Positions 14,042 to 24,997 of a stretch of DNA of 64,000 nt are shown piece by piece; the stretch's first letter is position 1; every line of letters starts with the position of its first letter. This DNA comes from Phaenicophaeus curvirostris. Lineage: Eukaryota > Chordata > Aves > Cuculiformes > Cuculidae. A program made the position numbers and the translations under genes. The DNA lies in the NCBI RefSeq assembly GCF_032191515.1, contig NC_091392.1, positions 37,329,501 to 37,393,500 on the forward strand, read 5' to 3'. The notes below the pieces were generated by a model. That model worked only from the letters and a program-made list of their open reading frames with translations, was not told where the DNA came from and searched no databases.

Positions 14042-14056
14042 AAAAAAAAAAAAAAA
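14042..14056. repeat. Poly-A run
   Basis: A run of about 15 A within the intron. No retroposed gene sequence is recognisable next to it, so I treat it as a simple repeat. Confidence 0.8.
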
Positions 14057-15295
14057 TAGAAATGCCCATTTTCATATGAAGAAATATATGACAGATTATC
14101 CATTGCCAGCCATCAAATTTAATATATGACATTTTCAAATCATACATTCTTTTCCAAAAAAACACAACAACCTGCAACGCATTCTGAAGCTGCATGCTGT
14201 TCTCTGCCATTTCCAATTTCATTTTCTCAGATGTCTATTTTGCCACAGATTTTATTTGGGGTTTGGGATTTGTTATTTCATCAGGAATAACAGAAAGCTA
14301 AACAAGTGCATTGTAGACTGTGGAAATTAAATTTAGAAGATTTCACTTCCCAGAAACTCTAGTTTTTCAGTATGATTTTGATGAAAGCAGTTACTGTAGC
14401 TTGCTTTTCTCTGTGTTGCAACATGTACTCTTTTGGTTACTGTCTGGTATCAGAAACAATTTCTTTAAGTAACTTAAGAAAATGCAGATACAGAATAACT
14501 ACCGGAATTGAGAACCAGTGGCACTGCTGGGGAAAAAAAGCGCCACTATTGCATAAAGTAATTTCTAGTTTCTTATTTAATATTTGTCCTACAATTACAT
14601 TCATTAATGTTTTGGTGTTCCGTTGAGGTAGCCTGTGTACAAAACCCCATGAAAATAATATATATTTACACAAAAATAATAGGAGTGAAACAGAAGGTTA
14701 GCATGTTTGTCATTTTGCATTTTTCTCTTTTTATAAATGTCATCCTGAAGGTTGGACAAGGGAAGTTTTAAGGAGAAAAGGAGCAAAATTTTTTGAACAC
14801 TACTGTTTAGACTGCTAGTTTGAACTAGATTTTTGAGATTGCATTATTTTTTTCTCATGTACTATCTCTGTGCTGCAAGCAGAATATTTGGTTTTCTTAA
14901 CAGTATCAATATCTTATCTACTTATTTTGAACATCCCGAATATCTTGATTAAAAAATCTTAACAAATTTAAAACATAGGAAGACTCTTTCAACAGTACAA
15001 TGGAACAGTTACATACATATTTCAACCAGACAAGAAAAACACAGGGATAGTCACAACTCATTACTCCTACAATGAGATTTCTGTAACAGTTTCAGCTGAT
15101 TGAATAACTGGCCATTTTAGAGTTATATAATAATTTAAATAAATGATTGCCTTTCAGCAGTGTTTATGAATAATTACAAGGTTGTATGAAAAATTGGAAA
15201 GGCTTTAATGAAAAATGAAGTAGCAAATATACTTTTCATTTGGATAAACTACCTTAATTCAGGAGTTTAAGCGACTGTATGTCTTTAAATTGCAG

Positions 15296-15406
15296 AATAC
15301 ATGGAAACTGGAAGTGCAAGTATCTCGGAGGAACGCCCGCTGGAATGCGCAGAACATCAGTCTTGCATTTTGTCCCCAGAAGTTCCTCAGTCTCCAAAGG
15401 CTAAAA
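15296..15406 (+). CDS. ANKS1B: ANKS1B exon C: start of the variable linker
   Basis: The 111-bp exon is phase 1 to phase 1 and frame-neutral if skipped. It encodes EYMETGSASISEERPLECAE, then HQSCILSPEVPQSPKAK, a Ser/Glu/Pro-rich, probably disordered segment after the ankyrin domain. The opening EY-x-E continues the LLQ of exon B, and the closing SPK-A-K/S joins the next exon, as expected for ANKS1B. The middle is the least familiar part of the visible protein. Both splice sites look weak: the acceptor region ttaaattgcag has few pyrimidines and the donor AAAA/gtaaat lacks G at the last exon base and at +5. Alternative inclusion is plausible but is inference. Confidence 0.85.
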
Positions 15407-18400
15407 GTAAATACGTATACTCTGTGAATACAGAAGCTGTACTTAACTTATCTTTAATATTAAAGTTATATTGCTAATACATTCATATAAACACACAAAA
15501 TGAAAAAAAGAGATTAAGGAAGTTACTGATATTAAGAAGCTTTTTTCCACCATGAATTACCTGTTTTGACTAATCTATATCATACAGGAAAACAGAGAGC
15601 TATATTCTGAGAAAAGATGAGTTCACTGATGGATTAAAATGTAGTGCATTATTTGATCTTAAATATTTTTTAATTTATCTGGCCTTTCGCATTTCATAAT
15701 CAAGTAAAACAAAAGGGTACTAGGTATGTCAAAATACTCTGCAGGCATCGTTCTCATTCAAGTTAAAGAATGAATTTACTATCTTTCCCAGTGAGTACCT
15801 GTTCTGATTGTGTTGCATTTGGAAGCCTCTTTCAAAGATCGTGTGTGCACTGCTCTTCCATTCATCTCCTAACATATCTTTCATGCTAGCAGTGACTGTC
15901 AATGTTGTTTGTATGCACTCACGTTCTGCTTCACCCTTTACATACCACAGCACTTAAATAAAGTGCTTCCCAAGTGTGGTGTTTTCTTGCTCTTACGTGA
16001 AAATCATCCTTCTGTAGGATGAAATCTGCTTCTGTAATCATCCAAATTAAATGTAATTGATTGCTGGCAAATAACCAAACCTCTCTTTGTTTTTGTTGTG
16101 TGGGTGTTTTGGTTTTGTTTGTATTTGGAGTTTTGGGGTTTTTTGGTTTTTTTTTTGTGTGGTTTTTTTTTTTTTTGAAATCACCTTTATAGGGACAGCT
16201 TTCATTCATGAGAAAACTGAGTTTACTGATGCATGCCAGATTGTGATCTTCACAGTTATAGTAAATAAATGCTCTAGTTCCATTCATGTTTCCCATTAGC
16301 ATACTTAACAGATACATGGTGTATGAAGATAAATAGTTCCTTTGAGATTAGTAGAAGTCAACTACCCTATGCAATAGAAATGTCTGTCCTGGAAATATGT
16401 AGTAAATTTTTCTAAGATTTGTTTCACTTCTTAACAATAAGGGCTTGATCTCACATCCCTTGTTTGCACTTTCAAGGTATAAATACTGTAAGACATGCTA
16501 GCTGGCTTTTGCTTGTCTATTGTGTGATCTGATTCTAATGGAAAGAAATTGTACTTGATTGCGCTTCCCATCCATCTGTCTGCCATTCTCTGAAAATCTA
16601 ATTTCAAATAATTTAAACCAAATTCTGAAGAGGGATAGCAGTATCAATTACCTTTCAGTGACTTTCATGAAAATAGGTAGCTATTATATATAGAGGAGAA
16701 AGCCCTTAATTAGTACCTGTACTGAAAGAAATGGATAAGATGTGTCTTTCATGTATTTGTTCTGGCAGCAGTCAGTCAGCCAGTATGTGTACACTTACTC
16801 ACAGGTTATTCTGCATCCTTGCAGTTCCTGTTCTGTCATGGAGAATTCATTCTTTTCTTGCCCAGTAAGAACTATTGCAGGCTGTATGTGGGAGAACATG
16901 GGATGGGGGACACGAACGTAATTCTATAGGAAACAGTAGTTCTGTTTTTTGGGGGGCACTTTATCATGATTTTAGAATAGTTCCTGATATTTAGGTATTT
17001 CACTTCCAATTTTTATTTATTATAGTATTAATCTGAAATAGTTTAAATTTTCTATTTAAAAAGCAAAAACCTGATTATATTTTTGTTCAATTTACATGTT
17101 TTGTGCAAAGTTACTGTTGACTAAGTATAACAAGAGTGTTGAATATGAATTTTCCATTACTTGGGTATTAAAATGCAATTTGATGATTTTAATTAAAAAC
17201 TTAGGTTCTGGGCTCTGAAATTTTCAGTCGTAACTGGCCATATTTGTATTTAAAAATATTTTAGAGTATTTATGTTTACTTAACATGACAAACAGTAACT
17301 ATGAAGAAAAATGACATAAAAAGAGCTCTAGACCAAGCAGATATAATCTTATCCGGGGCTGCTTTAGTTACATGAATGTACATAGGTGTGTCATATGTAT
17401 GCTGAGCTTAATATACTCAGTCTTTTTCCTCCTAGCATTTTACTCACAAAGATATACTAAAATTGAATTATCTCTGTATTTTATCAAGTCTAAAGACTGT
17501 AGTTTCCAACAAGACTGTTGTAAAACTAGTAAAGGGAAGGGGTTTCTTATTTGCCCCTGGAAAACTTGGTTTTCACTCACATTTTCATTGCTGTTACTGA
17601 AGGTACCTGCGTAACACGTGGTAGATTATCAGGACCTAATGTAGTTGTTCATTACAAGTACCTTTTTACTCTATAGAGGTCTTGTTGCTGACAGTGGGCA
17701 GTTTGCAGAAAGCTTAGTACTCAATGTGATTCTGCTACTTATTACCACTAGCACGTCTAATAGAGACCCTCACTTAGTACAGGCGTATAAAGCCCATTGT
17801 CTTACTCTTTTCATAGATTCCTTAACTAAAGGTATCTGATAAATTAAGAAGAAAACGTGAAATGTGATGCAGAATGCATTATGTATGGGTTTCTGGTAGA
17901 CTGCTGTGGGGAAGCACATTTTAAACTTGTGGATTTTGCCCTGTATAACCTTCCACCTTTCCATTTAATCCTGGGAAAATGAGCAAGAGTTGTTAATAAA
18001 ACATGGCTACTTTAATGAGACTGATGTGCATTCTCAGAAACTCAGTTCCATCCCGCTTACAGTTTATGCAACCTATGTAGTAATTGAAAGCGGCAGCAGC
18101 ATGAACACAATGCAGAGTGGCACACTGATTTTTGCATGTTTGTAGAAAGTTTCCTTTCCTGTATTCATTTTATATTCTTGGATAGCTGCTATTTCTAGCC
18201 AATTTTCAGGACTAGAAAACACAGAAAGGGTAAGTATATGTTGAAATTCACCATAATTAAATGCAAGGTGTAGGGGAATGTAGAAGTATGTAAGTTGTCT
18301 GCAGTGATTCTCATTCTGGAATGAGATGCCATTATTTCTGAGGGGAGAATTGTGCATGAAGGTCGCTGTTTAAATGATAAGGTGTGGAATATAACAGATA

Positions 18401-18492
18401 CTCAATAAAAATTAAAGATTATGCACTTCTTTTTAGGCATAAATTACCCCTGGTATTCTAATTATTGACTAATGGTGTGTCTGTTTTTAAAG
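15407..18492 (+). other. ANKS1B: Intron C-D (3.1 kb)
   Basis: This is AT-rich intron with a G/T low-complexity tract at about 16081-16176 and no recognisable transposon. Frames in and opposite the G/T tract give Phe/Trp/Gly-rich or Lys/Thr/Pro-rich peptides that are artefacts of its composition. Confidence 0.75.
16081..16176. repeat. G/T-rich low-complexity tract
   Basis: On the plus strand this stretch is almost only T and G, with runs of up to about 14 T. In the sense pre-mRNA it would be U/G-rich, the kind of sequence bound by CELF or TDP-43 type proteins, but no specific site is claimed. Confidence 0.8.
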
Positions 18493-18668
18493 GTGAAGCT
18501 GTGACTGGAGAATTATCAAAGCTCTTAGATGAAATCAAATTGTGCCAAGAAAAGGAATACTCTTTTGAAGATCTGTCTCATACAATATCAGACCATTATC
18601 TGGACAATTTTAGTAAAGTATCAGAGGAAGAACTTATGACCAGTGGAAGCCAAACCAAGCTTAATGTA
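18493..18668 (+). CDS. ANKS1B: ANKS1B exon D: conserved linker helix
   Basis: The 176-bp exon is phase 1 to phase 0. It encodes the split Ser followed by EAVT, then GELSKLLDEIKLCQEKEY, SFEDLSHTISDHYLDNF, SKVSEEEL and a less conserved tail (MTSGSQTKLNV). The GELSKLLDEIK and FEDLSHTISDHYLDN strings are signature ANKS1B sequence. The first has a heptad-like leucine spacing that suggests an amphipathic helix. Acceptor tttttaaag, donor GTA/gtaagt. If the donor is not used, the frame stays open for 25 more codons to a stop ending at 18746. Because the exon shifts phase from 1 to 0, skipping it alone would break the frame. Confidence 0.93.
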
Positions 18669-20432
18669 GTAAGTAAGATGGACTACACCAAGACAATATA
18701 TTCAGTTATATCTGCTTTATTTATGGCACATTCAAAAAAGGAATAGTACAAGAGTGAGAATAGTACAAGTCTAACATTATAACAGATGTGCGCCTTACAG
18801 ATTTAGAATTTAATGTTCTCTTTATTTTACAAAGATATTGCTTACCAAACCTAAGAATGGCTTTTTATGCCACCACTAATATGACCAAAAAATTCAGGTT
18901 AGTTGGTTTGGTTTTTTTTTGATCGTAGGGTGTACAAGGAAGGGGTTTTTTGAGAAATCAGTTGATATCTGTACTCTCAGTAATATATTGAATACTTAAT
19001 ACTTGCAGAATACTTGCCACCCAAAAGAGAATCTAAGCATCTTCAGTTATGATTCTCATACATTTTATTACTATATAGCTTTCCCAGTAGCCCAATAGTG
19101 TTAAAAAAAATATACTGAAAATTGTTGTGGATGTGATACTTCAGTGATTTCCAACTACAGTTGAAAGTATGACTTCATTACTACTAATCCTGTGAATAAA
19201 ATGCTGTAGGATTCCTTTTTTCTTTACAGTGTAACAATACATTTTTTTTTTTTATTTTTAAATTGAATTATCTTCCTCAGTAAGTAAGTAAATGGGATTG
19301 CCCAGGGAATAAAGCACATAATAGAGGGGAAAATGCTAAGTGCTAAATTTCAATTAATGTTATTCATAAGTTAATAAAAATTACGCTCTCATATGTGGTG
19401 GGAAAAACATGATGAGTTAGGACTTACATACTCTAGAGGATTTATTATGGTATACGTGCAGACAGAATGAAGTAAGACCATTAGCTACCTTGAAATGCAG
19501 GAGACGCTTTTGTAAAGCTCTTCTAGATGTTTGAATGATTAGATACATAACCTATATTGAAGTCAATATGACCAAGGTACTGATCCCATTTAAGCATTTT
19601 TATACAACTTCCTAGTGTCTTTCTGGATGTAGGTGCTAACTGCTATTTAAATCTGCTCAGCTGCTGTTTTGCAGAAAATGTAATTCATGTAATTCTATCT
19701 ACTCAGATTGACATTTTTAGAGATCTAGAGGAAATACAGTGTGAATGTTAAGTATTCAGACGCTAAATCTTTAATTTAGAATCATAGAATGGTTTGGGTT
19801 GGAAGGGACCTTTAAGATCATCCAGTTCCAATCCCCTTACCATGGGCAGGGACACCTCCCACTAAAGCAGGTTGCTCATAGCCTCATCCAATGTGGTCTT
19901 GAATACCCTCAGGGATGGGGCATCCATGAGTTCTCTGGGCAATCTGTTCCACTGTCTCACCACCCTCATAGTAAAGCATTTCTTCCTTCTATCTGATCTA
20001 AATCTACCTTCTTTCAGTTTAAATTCATTAGCTGTTGTCCTATTGCTACATGCCCTTGTAAAAAGGCCTTCTGGTTTCTTTCAAGCCCCCTTTGGATCCT
20101 GGAAGGCTGCTGTAAGGTCTCAGAAGAACTTTCTCTCCTCTGTGCTGAAAAACCCAAACTCTCTCAGCCTGCCTTTATAGGATAGGTATTCTAACCCTCT
20201 GATTATCTTTGTGGCCCTCCTCTGGACTCACTCCAACAGGTACATATCTTTCCCTTCTGATGGCTCCAGAGCTGCATGCGGTACTCCAGGTGGGGTCTCA
20301 CCAGAGCAGAGTAGAGGAGCAGAATCACCTCCCTTGGCCTGCTAACCATGCTTCTTTTGAACCAGTGCAGGAAACGGTTGGTCTTCTTGGCTGCAAGCAC
20401 ATATTTTCAGCTCATGTCCAGCTTTTCATTCA

Positions 20433-20699
20433 CTAGTACACCCAAGTCCTTCTTTTCAAGGCATTTACAATCCATTCGCCACTCAGCCTGTAATTGTGCT
20501 TGGGATTGCCCCTACCCATATGCAGGACCTTGCACTTGGCCTTGCTGAACTTCATGAGGTTTGCATGGGCCCACCTCTCCAGTCTCAGGATGGCATCCTT
20601 TCCCTCCATTGTATTGACTGCACCACACAGCTTGGTGTCATTGGCAAACTTGCTGAACATGCAGTTAATCTGTGCACCCATCATTGAAAGTAACCACAT
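20433..20699 (-). pseudogene. CR1 ORF2 fragment: RT FADD-box region
   Basis: An 88-codon open stretch encodes the RT motif C region and what follows (SKFANDTKLCGAV, then LMKFSKAKCKVLHMG). The metal-binding box normally ending in two aspartates reads FAND, so one catalytic acid is replaced by Asn. The start methionine is not a real start; the stretch is a surviving piece of the larger ORF2. It is not expected to make an active enzyme. Confidence 0.75.
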
Positions 20700-21337
20700 T
20701 CAGCAGGTGTGATTTGCCCTTGGTGAAGCCTTGCTGGCTGTCACCAACCTCTTCCTTATTTTCCATGCACCTCAGCAGAGTTTCCAGGAGCCTCTGCTCT
20801 ATGATTTTGCGTGGCACAGAGGTAAGACTGACTGGACTATAGTTCCTCAGGTCTTTTTTTTTTTTTTCTGTTTTTAAAAATGGGAGTTGTTTCCCCTTTT
20901 TCGGTCAGAGGGAACTTCACTGGGCTGCCAAGACTTCTCCAATATGATAGATAGTGTTTTAGCAACTTAATCTGCTAGTGCTCTCGGGACCTGTGGACCT
21001 GGGCACCTTCAGGTTCCTTAGTCAGTCTTGAACTTGATCACCTGATCTTCTGAAGTGGGCAGTTCTTCATTCTCCCAATCCCTGCCTTTGCCTTCTTTGC
21101 CTTGTGGCTAGAGTACTTGCTTGTGAAGGAAGAGGCAAAAAAGTCATTGAGTACCTGGGCCTTTTGCATATCCCAAGTAACCAGGTCTCTGGTTTCCTTC
21201 CAGAAAGGATCTGCATTTGTCCTAGTCTCCCTTTTACCACCAACCTACCTATAGAAGCTTTTCTTGTTGCCCTTGATGTCCCTTGCCAGATTTAATTCTA
21301 TCGGGGCTTTAATTTTCCTACTCTTATCCCTAGCTGC

Positions 21338-21769
21338 TCAGGCAATTTCTCTGTATTCTTCCCAGGCTACCTGTCCTTGCTTCCACCCTCTGTAGGTTTC
21401 CCTTTTGTGTTCGACTTGTTCCAGGAGCTCCTTGTTCATCCATGCAGGCCTCCTGATGCTTTTTCCCACCTTCCCCTTTGTAGAGATGCATTGCCTCTGA
21501 GCTCGATGGATGTGATCTTTGAATATCAACTGGCTTTCTTGGGTGCCTCTTCCTGCCAGGGATTCATCCCATGGTACTCTACTAAGCAGATCCCTGAAGA
21601 AGCTAAAATCTGCTTTCCTGAAGTCCAGGGCAGTCAGCGTGTTTTGTGGCCTCCGTGCTGCCCTAAGGATCTTGAACTCCACCATTTCATGGTCACTGCA
21701 GCCAAGGCTTCTTTTGACCTTCACATTCCCTACCAGCCCCTCCTTGCTGGTGAGAACAAGGTCTAGCAT
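21338..21769 (-). pseudogene. CR1 ORF2 fragment: end of endonuclease and linker
   Basis: A 143-codon open stretch starts at MLDLVLTSKEGLV and contains GCSDHEMVEF, the SDH motif that supplies the catalytic His of APE-type endonucleases in non-LTR elements. The Lys/Arg-rich linker before the RT follows (RPAWMNKELLEQVEHKRE). The N-terminal half of the endonuclease is not in the same frame. It is part of the dead CR1 and not a host gene. Confidence 0.8.
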
Positions 21770-22499
21770 AGCAACTCTTCTCTATCCTTTGGAGAATGAA
21801 GTTGTCATTAATGCATTCCTGGATACCTTATGCTTTGCCATGTTGTCCCTCCAACAGATATCAGGGTGGATGAAGTCTCCTGTGAGGACTGGGGCTTGTC
21901 AATGCGAGGCTGCTCCTATCTTTCTGTAGAGGACCTCATCATCATGGTCTTCCTGATCAAGTGGCCTGTAGCAGACACTCACTGTAAGGTCACCTGAACC
22001 CGTCCTTCCTTTCATCCTGACCCATAAGCTCTTGGTCAGCTCCTCATCCATCCCCAGGCAGAGCTCCATGCACACTAGCTGGCCACTGACATAGAGAGCA
22101 GTGCTCCCTTCGTCTCCCTTGCCTGTCCTTCCTAAAGAGCCTGTATCCTACCATTCTGACACTACAAAGCAGCCATCCTGTCACTTTTCTCTGATGCCAT
22201 TAAGATTCTAGCCCTGCAGGCATGTGCATGTCTCTAACACCTCTTGTTTATTCCACATGCTAGGTGTTTTTGTACAGAGGCATTTAAGTTGAGCCCTGAA
22301 TGAAGATGACTTACTGTCTCAACTGGCCAGAATTCCTTTGTGCTGCTCTTCAGCTGCTTTTCTACTGGCCTGTGTCCTTTCTCCAGACTCTGAGAATCTA
22401 TTGTTGGCACTGGCATCAAACTGGAAGGAGCAGGATGGATTTAGGTTCCTCTCTCCTGCCTAAACCTAGTTTAAAGCTCTCTTTACCGGTTCGGCAAGC

Positions 22500-22811
22500 C
22501 TATGAACAAAAATGCACTTCCCTTCTGTGACAGATGGGCCCCATCAGCCCCCAGTAGGCCAGGTTTCTCAGAGTGAGTCCCATGGTCTAAGAAGCTGAAC
22601 CCTTAGCTGTGGTACCAGTCCTGTAACCATTTGTTGATTTGTGAGATTCGACTGGTCCTCTGAAACCCTTCGCCTGGGTAGATTGGAGCATAGATAGCTT
22701 TTTTTCATCAGAGTCCTTTACTGCTTCTCCTAGGGCTCTGTAATTCTTCTTGATACACTTCAGACTGGTCCTGACCCATGCAGTGATGACCATGTGGAAC
22801 AGCAGCAGCAA
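22500..22811 (-). pseudogene. CR1 ORF1 fragment, esterase-like
   Basis: The minus strand reads LLLFHMVITAWVRTSLKCIK and, further on in another frame, LGADGAHLSQKGSAFLFI. CR1-family ORF1 proteins are known to carry a GDSL/SGNH-type esterase domain, and DGAH is at the position of the D-x-x-H block of that fold. The two pieces are out of frame with each other. The N-terminal Ser/Gly block is not recognisable. Confidence 0.6.
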
Positions 22812-24927
22812 TCTAAAATAGTCAGTGGACTACACGAGTCTTAGTAGTCTCTCAGTGACATCCCTGATACGATCCCCGAGTAAGCAGCACACCTCTCTAG
22901 AGAGTGCATCAGGTCATCAAGTAGGTGCCTCTGTACCTCTCAGAAGAGAGTCGTCTTCTACTATCGCCCAGGCAGCAAGCAAATACAAAGGTAAATTAGG
23001 CAATACAGTTTTTGAGATTTTATCCATTTGTGTATTGAACTAAATGTGAAAACAAATCTTCAAAAATCAGAATTATTTAAAGCCTGTTGTGGGTCTCTCC
23101 TACTAGTATACCCAGGTTTTCTTTTAAAGAAAACTAGAATCGGGGTGATGGGTACACACTCTCAATATGAACTCAGGATACAGGGCAGGGCTGCTTTGCA
23201 TCAGAAAAGGAGTTTGCTCTCAGTTTTGACGCAGTCTTTTGGTTTTGGGGATGTGCTTCCTTCCCTTGATATGCAGACTTCTTGTATAGTGCATGGGTGG
23301 TACAAGAACCCACACGCCCTATAAGGAGCCATCAAAGACTAATTAGGAATGTTTAGCTCTGGAAATGGGTACAAAGGTGAAGGTTGCCAAACTACTCTGG
23401 GGGCAGGACCAGCAAGCATGGTTGTGGAAGAAGTGTGATAGTAAAGTGATGACTGAAGAAACTTAAATAAATATTTATGTATAAGAATGTGGAGGTACAG
23501 AGAGAATGAGAGAAGTGGAGACATATATAGATATGGAGAGTCAGGAATAGATTCCTTGGATATGTATTAAAGAAGAGAAGGATTCTTACAGCTTTTTCTG
23601 ACTTTAATTTTCTCCTCCCTGAGAAGCTTCTGTAAAAGTCTCAGTAGAGTAAGTGGGATCTTCTCTGTTATGGTTATTGATTGTGCTAGCGTCAGCTCTG
23701 AAGAGGTGTAGAAGTCAGGTCCCTGTCAATGCATCAGATGATGTCCCTTCCCAGACAAATGTTTCCAGAGACAATGACTAGTGCAGGCTTTTCAACTTCT
23801 TCTGTACTCCAGTGATCTGAACAGGTTCCAAAACCCAAGTCATGACCCTTTGTGACCCTTAGGGAAAACAAAAAGCAAAGGAACTCGCTGTTAAGAGACA
23901 ACTGCATTTTTTGTATCATGCTGTTGTTCAGAGAAATGGGAGACCAAGACTGGGGAATTTCTATTTGGAATAGTAGTTTGTGGGTCAAAAACTTTAAGAT
24001 GGAGCAAGGAGCGTTAGGAGCCACGTCCTTAGGCTAGCAGGAGCACATGAAAGAGAAAGCGTCAGGAAGCAGTGTGTTTTAAAGCATTTTTTTTAACAAT
24101 TAGTTCTGTTGAAAATTTCCAAATCACTTGTGGTACTGCACTGGCTAAATAAGGTTTAGATCGATTCAGGGCTTCAGAAAGGAGGGTCTGTCTATCTTGG
24201 ATCCGGAGCCTGGAATTCTTTCCTGAATCTAGGTACAAACCTCTTATTTGGAAGATCAGATCTCACTGGTTTTGTTTACTGTAAGGATAGTGAGGATGTC
24301 TGCTTCTTAATACAGTAACTTAGTAAAAGGCTTTGCCTGGAAAGTGGAAGAATGGGGTTCAGTTCTCTCTGTGTCACAAGGGTGTGTTTTAACATTGCAT
24401 TTGTAGTCGCCCAAATAAAAAGACTGAGCATCAGCCTGTTGTTCTCCAGTGTTCTTTCTGAATTTTATTACCACTGAAAGCAGGACTTAGGACTTCCTAT
24501 TCACTAGCAAATTCAGTTCCTTTTCTGGCCTTGGGCATCTTGCACTGTTTGTTGCTCAGTGACACAGCACCTGTAGAATACTACGTTTTCTTTTGAAGAT
24601 GTTGTGGGTTGGAACTCTCTAAGGTCAAGGACAGAATTGAATCCATTCTTCCATTTGCTGAGTTATTGAACAATTAGTCACCCAATCACTTAGCAAGTTG
24701 TTCTGGTTTAGATTAATGCAGATCCTTCTTTTAATCAAATTTGCATTGAAAACACTACACATTTTATCACTTAATACGCTTCTGTTGGCAGGTGTGTAAC
24801 GTGATGTAAGGTATCAATAAAACCAGAGGTTTATGTGCTCATAGTATTTTAAAGTCAAATAAGAAACTGAGTTTACACAACTGGAGTGAAACTGAAAAAG
24901 AGCCTTCTGGAAGAAAGTTTTGCGTTT

Positions 24928-24997
24928 CACAGAATCACAGAATAACCAGGTTGGAAGAGACCCACCAGATCATTGAGTCCAACCATTCCTATCAAAA
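24928..24997 (-). mobile_element. CR1 3'-end scrap (70 bp)
   Basis: The plus strand shows GAATCACAGAATAACCAGGT, then tggaagagacccaccagatc and gagtccaaccattcctatca, after which similarity stops. This is an extremely 5'-truncated CR1 insertion, close to the subfamily of the copies at 34302 and 49424. Confidence 0.85.

Larger units (their letters stand above)
7367..15295 (+). other. ANKS1B: Intron B-C (7.9 kb)
   Basis: This long intron has no CR1 copy that I can recognise. It has a slightly GC-richer stretch around 11.2-12.7 kb, a perfect inverted repeat at 11504-11533, a pyrimidine-rich run near 11160-11195 and an A-run near 14042-14056. The open frames of 60-123 codons in it show no known domain and no codon signature, and I regard them as chance. 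Confidence 0.7.
19779..22987 (-). mobile_element. CR1 LINE, 3.2 kb, 5'-truncated and inactivated
   Basis: This is the longest CR1 copy here, lying antisense to ANKS1B. The 3' end is at 19779 with GAATCATAGAATGG on the plus strand. On the minus strand the order is: an esterase-like ORF1 piece (22811-22500) with a DGAHLSQKG motif, the end of the ORF2 endonuclease with SDHEMVEF (21697-21674), a reverse-transcriptase start (NYSPVSLTSVP), GFTKGKS at 20730, FANDTKL from 20649, and the C-terminal part with LYSALVRPHLEY. Stops and frameshifts break every block. The span between GFTKGKS and FANDTKL is only about 17 codons, so the central RT palm is deleted. The 5' boundary near 22987 is approximate. 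Confidence 0.9.

Noticed and set aside
15931..16317. 128-codon minus-strand open frame with a Lys/Thr/Pro run
   Set aside because: The run is the complement of the G/T-rich tract, and the rest has no family resemblance.
21377..21929. Plus-strand frames of 129 and 136 codons
   Set aside because: They are antisense shadows of the CR1 ORF2 endonuclease/linker region on the minus strand.
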